Source: Siderastrea radians
Taxonomy: Eukaryota; Cnidaria; Anthozoa; Scleractinia; Rhizangiidae
Assembly (NCBI GenBank): GCA_964017195.1
Contig: OZ024896.1
Span: forward strand, 36,011,307-36,075,306
DNA: 64,000 nucleotides
Direction: 5' to 3'
Part shown: positions 47,296-58,900 of the stretch, one piece after another
How positions within the stretch are numbered: the first letter of the stretch is position 1
Layout of the letters: the number at the start of each line of letters is the position of its first letter
Made by a program: the position numbers and the translations under genes
The notes under the pieces: model-generated
What the model was told of the DNA's origin: nothing
Databases searched by the model: none
Seen by the model: only the letters and a program-made list of their open reading frames with translations

Positions 47296-49351
47296 GTCCA
47301 TCCATCCATCCATCTATCCATCTATCAAACAATCGGTTATATAGGATTTTGGGAATTGTTGAAAACCGAGTCAAGTAAATCTCTGTTTACTTACAGAAGA
47401 CGGACGAAACAAGAGAAGCAAGAAATGACAAAGAAAGTGGTTTATTCAAGGTGAGTAACTCTTTACTCATCTTATACCAGATTTTTGTAGGTCTTTGTGT
47501 GTAATGTTTGGCAGCGCGTTTGCACGTGCGACTACTACTACAAACAAACTGAACGGGAAAAATGTCACTTTTTATCACTACTTGTTTTGACTGGTAATTG
47601 CTAGTTACGGCTGGTAATTGCTATTTCAATTTCGAAAACAATGTACAGTGTTTACTAATATTTTATTAATTTTCAGGTCAAACGGCGAGACACCGATGTC
47701 ACTTGAAAATCCGTACTATGATCGGTAAGAATGCGACAAAGTAGAGAAACTTAAAGCAAAGGGGCACGTCTTTTTTAAATAGTGCAGTATGTAATAACCT
47801 GGTAATGAGATATATCTGTTTTGTTGAATTTAAGGGCAAGCGGTGAAACACTGATGTCAGTTGACAATGTTCTTTATGATAGGTGAGAAACAACAAATAA
47901 ATAAACTGTTATTAACTAGTGCGCTATACAGAAAAGAAGTGTTAAAATAATTCATTACAAAGCCAACCTGGCTTTTTTTCCTAGGTACCTCCACTATGTT
48001 ACAGTCCTCTCCCGAGAGCTTTTATTCTTAGGGGCCGTCGTAGAGGGTGATGATGGTGGGGAGGGTGGGCGCTAAAGATGTAGGTTGTCACGTGAATTTA
48101 TGGCCATTTGTCAGTTAAGTCAGGCAGTTACTGATGAACTGGGAACCTGAATTATCGCCTGGTGGCCTTTTTTGTATCTGAAACATTTCCCAGACTTGTG
48201 ACTTGTGACTTTAGACTTTACCGTACTGTAAACTCCAACCTTTAATCGTGTACGCCTTAAACGGAAGGAAATTATGGGTTTATATGCTACGAGCGCAAAA
48301 TATTTGACAAGTAGATTAGCCCATCTCTTTATAACTTACCTTGAACTATTCAACATCGGCAAGAGGTATTCAACATTTTTCCGAAAATTTTCGGATATTG
48401 GCCTCATGAAGTTTTGAACTCATCGGGCAATTTCTGAATTTTTTCCAACATTACCGAAGACTCCCGACGATTTCTCGAATGTCTTCCCAAACTTATACCC
48501 GGTTGTTCGAATGTCTTCCACTGGGTTCGCTCTGAAAACAGGCGTGTCATTAATAAGCACTGTAACTGAGTAACCTTTAAAAGTATTCTTTAAGTCTCGT
48601 GTGTTTCTTTGTGTCTTTTATAGTGAACTGATCATAGAAAATACAGCGTGCCCTTCAGAGGCAAATGACCTATACACAGAGGTTGAAGAACACGAAGAGA
48701 CGTACCTGACAAAGGAAAATGAAAACCCATTGTACGAGACCGCAGGGCGTGACGCAGTGTTGAATCCCATCTACGCCAGGTTTGTTTGTTATGAGATTTT
48801 AATTTTTGAGTTTGTAAGTAAAATATCTCACAGAGTTAGCAGTAAACTAAAAGGCACCTTGACCAGTACTTTCTCTTGGCGATGTTCATTACGCTGCCGT
48901 GAGGATCTAACTTTTGAGACTGTGAACGAACCTCCTTAAGTGTGACTAGTGGAATGAAAGGTATCGAGCATTACACTGTAAAGGTGGTTCTAACTTTTAA
49001 TTCTAATCGTCAAGTGTTACCATTATTTAAATGAAAAATATTGAATGCTATTGGAACTGTGTATTATTTCGTACAAGGTGGTTCTGATTAACCTTTCGAG
49101 TCTTTGATTAATGTGAAACCATGAACAATCAGATGACAAATACCCCCTCCTCCACCCCCTCTTTCTTGCTATAGTAATACACGAGTTGCGATCAGTCTAT
49201 ACAAAACGGACGTTCTTTTTGCGGTTCGAACTAAGCAAAGCTAAAAGTGATCCTGTAATAACAGCACTTCTACTTTGAAGATGATTTCCAGCTTACATAA
49301 TTTTTCACAGTATCAAACATAGTTGTCTTGTTTTTTTGCAGTTCAATTTGA
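40380..49351 (+). CDS. receptor gene 2: ApeC-CUB transmembrane receptor with NPxY tail
   Basis: Eleven exons join in phase to 535 codons including stop: 40380-40437, 42954-43196, 44184-44567, 45234-45584, 46178-46342, 46941-47028, 47397-47450, 47677-47724, 47835-47882, 48624-48779 and 49342-49351. The first exon is a plausible signal peptide (MLWRGTLGLISLLCRVKLT). ApeC spans residues about 20-228 (WPAGTYGLPK...GCP, FCVKT, YCVYKKDGQCPRGL, FCCRTDG, YYCYYR). CUB spans about 229-345 and a Thr-rich stalk about 346-400. A membrane helix (VVAVVVPVIVLVLLVPLLVA) is followed by RKRRRTK. The tail carries NPYY, NVLY, DLYTEV, NPLY and NPIY, so PTB-domain adaptor binding or endocytosis is likely if phosphorylated. 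An AATAAA lies at 49509-49514. Only the first exon is less certain. Confidence 0.85.
41434..42756. mobile_element. 1.3-kb foldback element in intron 1 of receptor gene 2
   Basis: The outer ends are inverted: TAAAGTGGTACTACGATCAA on the left, TAAAGTGGTACTATGATCAA in reverse complement on the right. Similarity extends for about 200 bp inward (TACAATGACGACATTCACTC and its partner). It contains another element at 41663-42556. No transposase is seen. Confidence 0.7.
41663..42556. mobile_element. nested TIR element with TAA target duplication
   Basis: It is bounded by GGGAAGGTACGTTTTTTCTTG on the left and its inverted match on the right. TAA flanks both ends, as expected for PIF/Harbinger-type elements (TWA targets). 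The interior shows G/C-skewed CCCTCCCC tracts and no transposase. Confidence 0.65.
43418..43463. repeat. (GACC)n microsatellite
   Basis: Imperfect GACC/GACCGAAC tetramers in intron 2 of receptor gene 2. Confidence 0.85.
43640..44040 (-). mobile_element. Penelope-like retroelement 3' fragment
   Basis: The minus strand reads HPNNINRDSGIEIPEAW, a stretch I associate with the C-terminal end of Penelope-like element proteins in invertebrates. About 170 bp later comes CTGATGA, a 20-bp hairpin-capable spacer, then GAAAC. That is the core spacing of a hammerhead ribozyme, which Penelope-like elements are known to carry. The catalytic reverse transcriptase is absent. The assignment is from memory of the family, not a search. 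Confidence 0.5.
44012..44075. repeat. 30-bp direct duplication
   Basis: TGAAGTAGAAAAGTCACATT plus AAAG occurs twice in tandem. Confidence 0.8.
47266..47330. repeat. (CCGT)n/(CCAT)n microsatellite
   Basis: CCGTCCGT, CCATCCAT and CTAT tetramers in the intron after the membrane exon. Confidence 0.9.
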
Positions 49352-49963
49352 AGAAGGAACCTTAAGAGATACTGCTGACAGTATACAATCAGACCGAAAC
49401 CTCAAGTTTAGCTTGAGCCATAACCTTAATTTTAACTATGTAGACTAAGACCATTTAGATTTCGCTATGTTGTGTGTAGAACACCCGATTTTGTAGGTTT
49501 TAGATGAAAATAAATTATCCTGATTTGTCTACTTTTACATTGTATGTTATTGTTGTTGCTGCTGTCTCAGTTTTCTATGATCGGACACCCCTTGATCTCC
49601 TCTCTTCACATATTAAAATTATGAATGCCTTTTGAAGGCCTGATCACTAGCCTGTAAAAACTACACTAAGTTATTTGCACTAAGTTTGGATGTTTTATGT
49701 TCATGTCGCTGTACACCGATAGTGTTTAGCCTCTTATGCCATCTGTTTTTCAAGTAAAATGCAGTAAACAGATTATTACTTTAATCTTATCGCTTAAAAA
49801 CAAATTCAAGCTTGTTAACTCAAACAATTCATGACTATGAGGAAAAATATGTAAAACACTACCACAAACAAATTAATTTGTGATTCTTCCTTCGTCCAGT
49901 TTTCTAGACATTAAAAGTACTGTAATGCGCTGTCTCTCTGAAACTTCCTCTGAACAGCCATCC

Positions 49964-52900
49964 TTAGAACACCAAATCTTCTACATTCTCATAGAGTGCC
50001 GTGTCGTAATCTTGCATGTTGATGAGTTTCTGTTAAAAAGAACAGCCGACTATTAAAAACCCGAACAACCCGCTTTTCTCGTACCTAGTAACCCCTCCGA
50101 CATACAAGGCGGGGGAATGGATACCACCCATACCCTCCCTTACGATTTTCTTCTATAATTTCAAGAGGATTAGTTTGGACAGGTGTAAGCATGTACCTTA
50201 CACAATTTGGCTAAGTTTGGCGAGAATCACTTGCAATGGTGATATTTCATTTACAGTGAAATATGAAGACAAAGTGTCCTACATGTCCGGCATAAAAAAT
50301 TTCAATCTCTACCTTTTTCTGACAGTTCCGTAATATTGAGTAAAATCCATCTTGTCCGCCATATGATGACGTCACAGGCCCCAGTAGTGGTTTAAACCAT
50401 GATATTTACTTGATCTTATTCAGTGCACTACAGGCTTTCTACCAACCGTAAATCATTTTCAACAGTTGGGGGGGGGGGGGAGGGAGGCGCGTCAACCCGA
50501 CCTTGTACCACGGTAGGGGGGGATGAGTTTGCTTATACGTCGGAGGGTTAAAGTAAGATAGTAAAATGACATCTTTTACGTGAAGAATGTACAGATTTAA
50601 TGAGAAAAGCAGTATTTAAATTATTAAGCAGAGTCTTTCTTTAAATTCGTAGTATATCCACCAAAAGATCTATTGTAAAATGAAAATTTTAATTACTCTT
50701 CAGCTGTACTTCTGCAGAGGAATTAAGTTTGCCATGTTTACGAGTCGCTATGCTCTTTCCGTTTTCCAAGTTCGCAACAAATACACTCCATTTAGTAAAA
50801 AGAAAATCGTATCGGTACTGAGTTTTCGTTTTACCTTGTGCTGTTTTTCCATTTCTTTTAGTTCTATGGTAAGATTTTCAAATGTTGGACGGTCGCGAGG
50901 GTCTTCTTGCCAGCACATGCGCATGATCTTGTACCTGGGAAATAGAGTAGAACCTTTTTCACGACTGGCCATCTAGAATTAGCCATTTTAGTAAATGGAT
51001 ATATGACACGATCGTAAACTGAAAAACATTGGCGCAATATGATAAGGTAAACCTAAGCAAGCCCTAAAGGCTGGTTTACATGTATATGCACGACGCAAGC
51101 ACAACGATAAGCAAAAGGCACGTGTAAGCTGGGGGGAGATACAAGCCTAAAGGCCGGTTTACGTGTAGGATGCGAGCATGAGGATAAGCAATAGGCACGT
51201 ACGTGTAAACTGGGGACGCAAGCGAAAGAAGAGTCATAAACGGAAGGTCAAAAGAAAAAGAAATGTTTCTCTTTTGCATGTGCGTCGTTGTGTCGCCCGT
51301 GCCAACAAGGATAACAGAAGCAACAGCACATGTCAAGCAACATTTAACAAATCCATTGTATGCACTTTTACTTAACAAATAAAAAAGCCAAAACCGTGCT
51401 TTGTTCTGTGATAAAGCACGCAAGGAAGTGACGAGAGCACGAAAGAAGTGTAGGGTGAACACGAGCCGCAGGCGAGTGCTTCTCCCTACTTCTTGAGTGC
51501 TCTCGTCACTTCCTTGAGTGCCTTATCACAAAACAAAGCACGGTTTTGGCTTTTTTATTTGTTTTATAATATTGCTTTGCTCATATTTGTAAAGAAACTG
51601 GCTTTTAATTGCAAGAAATCAAGTTTTTTTTTTTCATAGCTTGCAAGCGCGCGCAAGAAAGGTTTTCAGTTTGCCAGCGCGCGCAGAATGGCGTCACGGG
51701 CTACTCCGTGCATCTGTACTCTGATAAAGCACGCTGTTTCAACCAATCAGAGCGCGCGTTATATCGAAACTTTATTATAAATACAAGTATGTGACATCAT
51801 ATCCTGGTCAAAACAAAGCGTGGATAACAAAAACGATTTAATCGATCAGCATAAAGTTTAAATTGGCATACAATTTCATGTTTTTGGATCAGGAAATGAC
51901 TAAATATACTTATTTGGGCTATTAACGGGGTTGGGGAAGGGGGAGGAGGGGGGGGGGAGGGAAGGGTAGTAAGACGGGGTTCTAACTGTAACTCCTGTTC
52001 CGAAAGGGAGTAAACATTGTATATGATTAGACTCTTTTCCCCTTCTTTCTACAAAGGCCGCAGTAATTTACTTACAGGGGGTCGTCCACGTGTGTTGGTT
52101 TGGGCATCCTGTATCCCTGCTGAAGTAAATCCACGATTTTTCGGCCGTCCATTCTCGGGTAGGGTGAGCCACCTGCACACAGGTATCAACTGTGAGTGTC
52201 CCTGTTAGGTGTGTGTGGTTCGTTGCCAATGAGTGCCAAATCAACTGTTGAAGCTCACTTTGTAATGCTCATACAAAATTATTTATACTCGTTATTTTCA
52301 AATCAAAGTGACATTTAAGAGATTTTTTGTTGATGTCCCAAATTCAAATAAGCTCCCAGAGCCCATACGAAGTTACTACACGACAGTAACACTACCTACA
52401 GAAATAAAAGAGAAATATGCAAATTTTCAAAGTCACAACAGCAATCGCAAAACACAGCATAAACAAGAAAAGGGCGGTCAAGAAACTAACATTTTCCGCT
52501 AAGGTAAGTATCAGTTCCAGAAAACTACTACCGAATTCACAGATGTATAGCATGCATCGTTATGCATCGATGGAGCAATAAGGCAACCCGACATGTCGTG
52601 CTAACCATTTGTACCATACCTACAGTGAAGATCTCGTACAGTAAAACTCCGTAACTCCATCTGTGTGAAACGAAAGAAGATCGTGATGAGTTGAGTTGTG
52701 TAAATACAATTTTTAATTGCACAGACTAACTGCTTATGTCCTTACCGCCAATAACATCACGGCTAAAAGGGTTAATATCACCTGTTTTAATTATTTTTTC
52801 AGCCAGAGACATGAAACCACCATCAACTGACGATAAGCTTACTATCGTAAAGTTTTAAAAGTGAAAAAAAGGTAAAGCTGCACACGATCCAAGGAGGCCC

Positions 52901-55900
52901 ACACGGTCGGAGCTTAACCCGGCTTCTGTGGCATGAAGCAACTGAGGGTATTGCTACTCCCCCCTTGGTGGGATGTTACTTCACCTGGGTGGAGAGAGAC
53001 AATGTGGAGGTACGTTTCTTATCTCAGTAAGGACACAACACGATGGCAGGGACTGGGCGTCGAACCACACACCTTCAGATCTGAAGTCCAACGCGCTAGC
53101 CACTGCACTGCCACGCCCTCACAAAGGTTAAAAGTAGCAATGCTCCAAACCCTGTGTCCCTCCCCCACCGAAAGTAATAACGACCACACGAGTAACATGT
53201 ATTTCTCTACGAAAAACGTTAACAGATACTCTGTACCAAACTACCAAATAAGACATGATAAGTGCGCGCGAGAGATCCGGTACATATCCGAAACAACCGC
53301 CTGCTCTACCGCTTCTTTTAAAAAGGCGCCACCTTTTAAAAAAATTGTACGCCATGATTTCATGTTTACCACGATTTCACATAAATGAATCGCCCCATAT
53401 ACGTTAAGCGCTTTTGCCAACCGAAAGTAGCGAAACCCCGAAAGATACAACCCCGAAAGTAACGATAGAGAACGGACTGCGAAACTCAGTCAATGTCACA
53501 AACTTTCAACGGACTACTGTATTACACATTAGACAGAGTACTGAGACCCATGGGTTCAAGTTATTTTTCTTATTTGACGTTTGACTCTTTACTCTCCGTT
53601 GGCCAGCGTTTGACGAAAAAAAAGAGATTTATCCGGTAGACTTCACAGCGGTCAAACGCATAAGGCTACGTCACTTCGGTCTTCAGAGCCTTGAAATCTG
53701 AATCAGTTACAACCCTTTTCAGTGTGACGTTATCATGATAATGAAAACGATACAAAAAATGCGCTGACGAAGCAAATTTCACAAAACAACACTTGTGGAT
53801 GGCAGAAGCGGCGTTAGGTTTTGCAGTGTGAAAATGAAAGATTCCACATTTGTTTGCATTTTACTTTGCAAAACTAGATGGGATCTGGCCATGCGTCGTT
53901 AACCTTTGAACGCCGTTAATTGTCGACAGTTAAATTCTAGCCAACTGGAGGTTAAGGATAACCTATTCAGACCTTCTATTACAGGTTCGATGTTTGTTAG
54001 GTTACTATAAACAGGGTGCCCCACTCACACATCGCTCTTTGTAGTATATAGTCCATACAGAAGTCCTTCGTAGGCTGTCCACTTTACTGGGAGTCGTCCC
54101 TGAGGCATAAAAATATACGTGAAAGCACGTGAGTTCAAAAAACCAGAACACGAATTTCGAGCACATGACCACGAAACTGTACCACAAACCTTCCTTTTCA
54201 TTTCGTAGATGTTTTCCTGGTGTACATCTCTAGCCATGCCAAAATCAGTTACTTTACATCTCTCTTCCTCCCCAACCAAAACATTACGGGCGGCGAGATC
54301 GCGGTGAATGATCTACAAATGAGACTTACTGTTATTACCTTTACTATTATTACAATTATCTATATTGTAAACGTAATTAATTATACTACAAGTTGCGAAT
54401 CTTGAAACTATGGGCTTTTAATAAAAAATTCTTCAAAACAACCAAACCAAAAATAATAGAAACTGTACAGTGTAAACGAACTTACATTTCTTGAAGACAA
54501 ATAACGCATTCCATCAGCAACCTGCCACGAAAACTTCATTAACTGCCGTGACGTCAGAGTTGTTTGTGGCTTAACATCCGGGTCTTTGTAGTATGTGTCA
54601 TTTAATCCCCGGCTCTTTCTCAGGTAACCCAACAGATCACCATGCGGGACATACTCAATTATTACAAGCAACGGCTCTAAAACGTCAAAAATGAAGATAT
54701 AAATATTGAAAATGTTGTGAATAAATTAGAGGTCTTTGCAGTGAAATACGTACCTTTCCGAATAAAAACAAGCGCAGAGAAAACTGCTTCTACAACATTC
54801 AAATCCACTCATCAGTTTGTTTGTCTCTTGTTTACTCATTGATGTCTTAAAGATGGAATGCGAGCCAGGATTTCGGAATCAGTTAAGGTTGAAATTCTGA
54901 ATCATAGCCTAAACTTGGGGAATTCCTTGACGGCCAAGGTACTCCTAGAATATGAAATGTTGGGCGTTGTCCACAAAGGTGTTCCCCAATCCCGGTCAAA
55001 GGTTTTCCACTTCGTCCGAATAGGTACTGACCCGGAAATGTACTATTTTTTTACGAGCACGGGTTGAATATGAGATGATAAATAACTGAGCTGACGCGGC
55101 GCGTACGCGTAAGTGACGTAGTCGCCTCATATCGAACAAGCGCGAGTGGTATAATTGTTTTATTAAATACTCAACCTTGCAAATCGTTGCTTATTTTTTT
55201 GTTACCCTACAATTCCTGGAAAAAAATTTTCACCCGTGGCGAAAACTTTTGAACGTCGTTGCACTTGACATGACATCCAATTGCCTTACAAGGCAAAAAG
55301 CAGGGTTTTACACTGTGCAAAAGCAGGGTTTTGCATGTGTTTAGTAAACCATTGCATGTGTTTAGTAAATTAATGAAAAAGCTAGACATGCAGTAACCGA
55401 GATTGAGAATTTGATAATTAAAATAGAGCGATTTTCGTTTGACCTTGAAATAATTACGCACGAACAAAACCAAAACAACAAACGAACAAGAAAATGGCAA
55501 CTTAATTGGTTTAGCTGATAGATCATCAGTTTTTTAAATTGTAGCTTAGATGAAAGCCCTTTTCTAGTTAAATCTTATTTTTAAATGTATTCATCTTAAC
55601 TATAGTATAGATTTTTAGATTTTAATATATTTTTCATTGTAAATTAATACACAATTCAGCCTCATACGGCTGCGATGTATTTTTTATTATAATAAAGTTT
55701 GGATATAACGCGCGCTCCGATTGGTTGAAACAGCGTGCTTTATCAGAGTACCCCGTGACGCCATTCTGCGCGCGCTGGCAAGCTGAAATCCTTTCTTGCG
55801 CGCGCTTGCAAGCTATGAAAAAAACTTGATTTCTTGCAATTAAAAGCCAGTTTCTTTACAAATGTGAGCAAAGCTATGTTATAAAACAAATAAAAAAGCC

Positions 55901-58900
55901 AAAACCGTACTTTGTTCTGTGATAAAGCACTCAAGAAGTGGGGAGAAGCACTCGCCTGCGGCTCGTGATCACCCTACACTTCTTTCGTGCTCTCGTCACT
56001 TTCTTGCGTGCTTTATCACAGAACAAAGCACGGTTTTGGCTTTTTTATTTGTTAAATAAAGTATCTATCTACCTATCTATCTATCTATCTATCTTAGCGA
56101 ACAGACACAGACGCGCGCGGCTTTTCGTTGGTTTAGCGAACATCAAGCACTTTCTAGAGCTTTGACATCAATCTGTATTCAGCAATACGATTGAACAATC
56201 AAGCATTGCTTTGTCCGTATTAGGGCTTCCTTTGGTGGGAAACGAACGAGGTCCTGTTTTGATCTTTTTAACTAGTGGCAGATGAAACAAATAACGAACA
56301 CTTAACGCAAACCGTTTCTCAAGGTCAAACGAAAATCGCTCCATTTGTGACGTCACTTACCAGATTCGCTAACGCATCCCAGCAGTTTGATGACGTGTGG
56401 ATGAGGCTTAAGCTTCTTCATAACTTCAAGTTCTGATAACAAGTCTTTCCTGTCTGTTTCAGGAGCGTTATCTAGGATCAGAACAGGGAAACAATTTATT
56501 CTAAGAAAAAGAATGGAGAGTATCACGACAGAATAGGTGTCAGAGAAGAAAAATGTTTTACAAAAAGTAAATTAAACAAGGGGAAGGTCAACATTTCGTA
56601 AAAAATACAGGTAAATATTGAATAGTGTTTTTTTGAGCGTTGGTACTGGTGGAAAGAATAAAGTAATGTGCTTTCTAATCCTTAATATTAACCACTAAAA
56701 TCACATTTATGGTTGCTTCGTTTTAGGTTTGGAAAGGGGAGAATTTTTTCCCTTGTGCGAATTTTCAGTGACCGTTCAGCGCCGGTTTGTTTAAGTACGT
56801 TTTTTTTTTTTTACATAAATTTGCGTTTGGTTTAATTAAACCTTTGGCCTCATTCACAACGTGGTTTCCAATGGGCAGCAAAACCCTTTATCAGAAAAAA
56901 AAAATTAACTTGTCATCCTAAATAAGCGATCCACCCTCTTTTAATTATGAACGACCAAATACCTTTCAGCATTTTGATGGCCACGATAGCTGTTTCTTCA
57001 CCTCCTCTAAGCTCAAAAGATTTTCCTTGTGCTACTTGTCCAAAAGCTCCTTTTCCAATAACCTTATCAATGATCACCTGTTCTCTTGGCACTTCCCAGG
57101 ACCGTGTTCCTGGGTGGAGGGGGGCATAATCGTGTACCTCTGTGTCGGGTGATGTTTCTGTCACAGTTGTTTCTTCTAACTGCCCTGGGGACTGAGTAGC
57201 TTCAATTAAATCCATATAATGTCCAGGATTATCGTAGCAACCAGTGTCCGTGTGTTCGTCTTTAGTTTCATGTAGCTTGGTCTGCCGTGTGAAAGGAGAA
57301 GCACCAGTTTCATGAAAATCATTCTGTTCAGATTATCTCTTTTTAAGGCTTTCGTCTCATGCAAGTCCTTACTCTTTGTCATATAACTTGAATTTTTCTT
57401 AACCATCAAAATTATGCATGACATTAGAGTTGGAAGTCAGATTAATACTTGGTAGAATTCATTGCTGTTTTTGAACATGAATTTTTCCAACACAATTTGC
57501 CAGCTTAGCGCGATTTGCGGTGAACCGTTGCCAACAACTATCTGCACCCTACAAACGACTTATTGATGACAACAACAAGCCAGACAAACAATAGACAAAC
57601 CGACTAATTCTACTAACAATACACCAACGGACATTTGACTAACAAAAGATGGATTGAAACGCACCAACACGTTTTACAGTCTTTGCAGCCAATAACACCA
57701 CGGCTTAATTGACAGACGACCAATAACATCGCGAGTTCGTCGACCAAGGAGATCAATGACCAGTGACTCAAAACATCCACTGACGATTCACAATTCATAT
57801 TATTGCTACTTATGATTTTACTTCTGGAAGGTTTAATGAGTAGAAATAGAATTATTCGTTTATCAAAGCATTTTGATGTTCATTTGACAACAAATCACTC
57901 TCATGTTTGGAAGCTAAGTGAAGCGCTTGGCAATTTTTAATTTCGGTGGAATTATGACCGCAATTCATAGCATTTGGAACACCTGGTCTGCAAGAAACAT
58001 AGAAATTAGCTGTAGATTTAAAATGCCTATGGGTTAAAACTGTCATTAATTTGATGAAATACATCATCGTCAGCAGCACAAAATTTGAAGCTTTGGTGAA
58101 ACAGGAAGGTGTAGTATACCCCCTTGCGGTACAACTAGTACAACTTAACTAGTACAAGCAATAAACAGCAAAAGCCACAGTAACACTATCTCCGCAGTGT
58201 GGCCAAAAGCATATGCATGCGCAGAGCAAAATTACACGTTGAGTGGCAGCCATGGACAGCTGTTTCGTCCTTTTTAGGAGTCATTAGCATAGCATAGCTT
58301 CAGAATTGCATTGAATTGGGAACTGACAGTCTCCTGTCTGTACACAATTTCCGTGAGTACCTGAGCACTTTACAAAAGCATGAAACTTACAAAAGAAAAG
58401 CACCGATTGAGGTTAATTAAAGCATTTTCCACCGTTTGAAGGACGCTCAAGTCGTGATAACCTACTGAAAGCTAAAGTAGTTTTATACTGACCACATGGT
58501 TCCGCGCGGGTATTTCACCCAGTCTGCAAGAAAATTAAGGATACAATGTGCAGTTTCAAATATTGTGTTTTGAGTAAAAATGAGTTAACTTGCAATTTCA
58601 CTCATTCCTCAAAAAGGTCACTAAAAATATTTAGATTAATAATTTCTAAGACGGTCCAGACAATATAAGAACTGACTGCATTAATAGAAAAAATTAAACA
58701 AGCATAAAATTTACTAATGAAAGCGACACCAATTATTTTACAGCTCCTACTAAAACTTACCGATTATCTCTTTGACCTGAGAAGCAAAAAGGAATGAAAA
58801 ATGAAAACTAGGGACAGCTTCTTTGATTATGGTATAATCATGGGCTTTAACCTAGTTTTAGAGTGCGTAGAGACTTCTCCCATTCATTTCCTGCACAGGC

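Noticed and set aside
52933..53388. A 151-residue forward frame
   Set aside because: It is antisense to a tRNA-derived SINE and runs into unrelated intron sequence.
57852..58079. A Ser/His/Asn-rich minus-strand frame preceded by an acceptor-like CTTGCAG, considered as a juxtamembrane exon
   Set aside because: The exons at 58493-58523 and 56963-57281 already join in phase 0. In that phase this segment hits a stop, and no donor in a suitable frame was seen.
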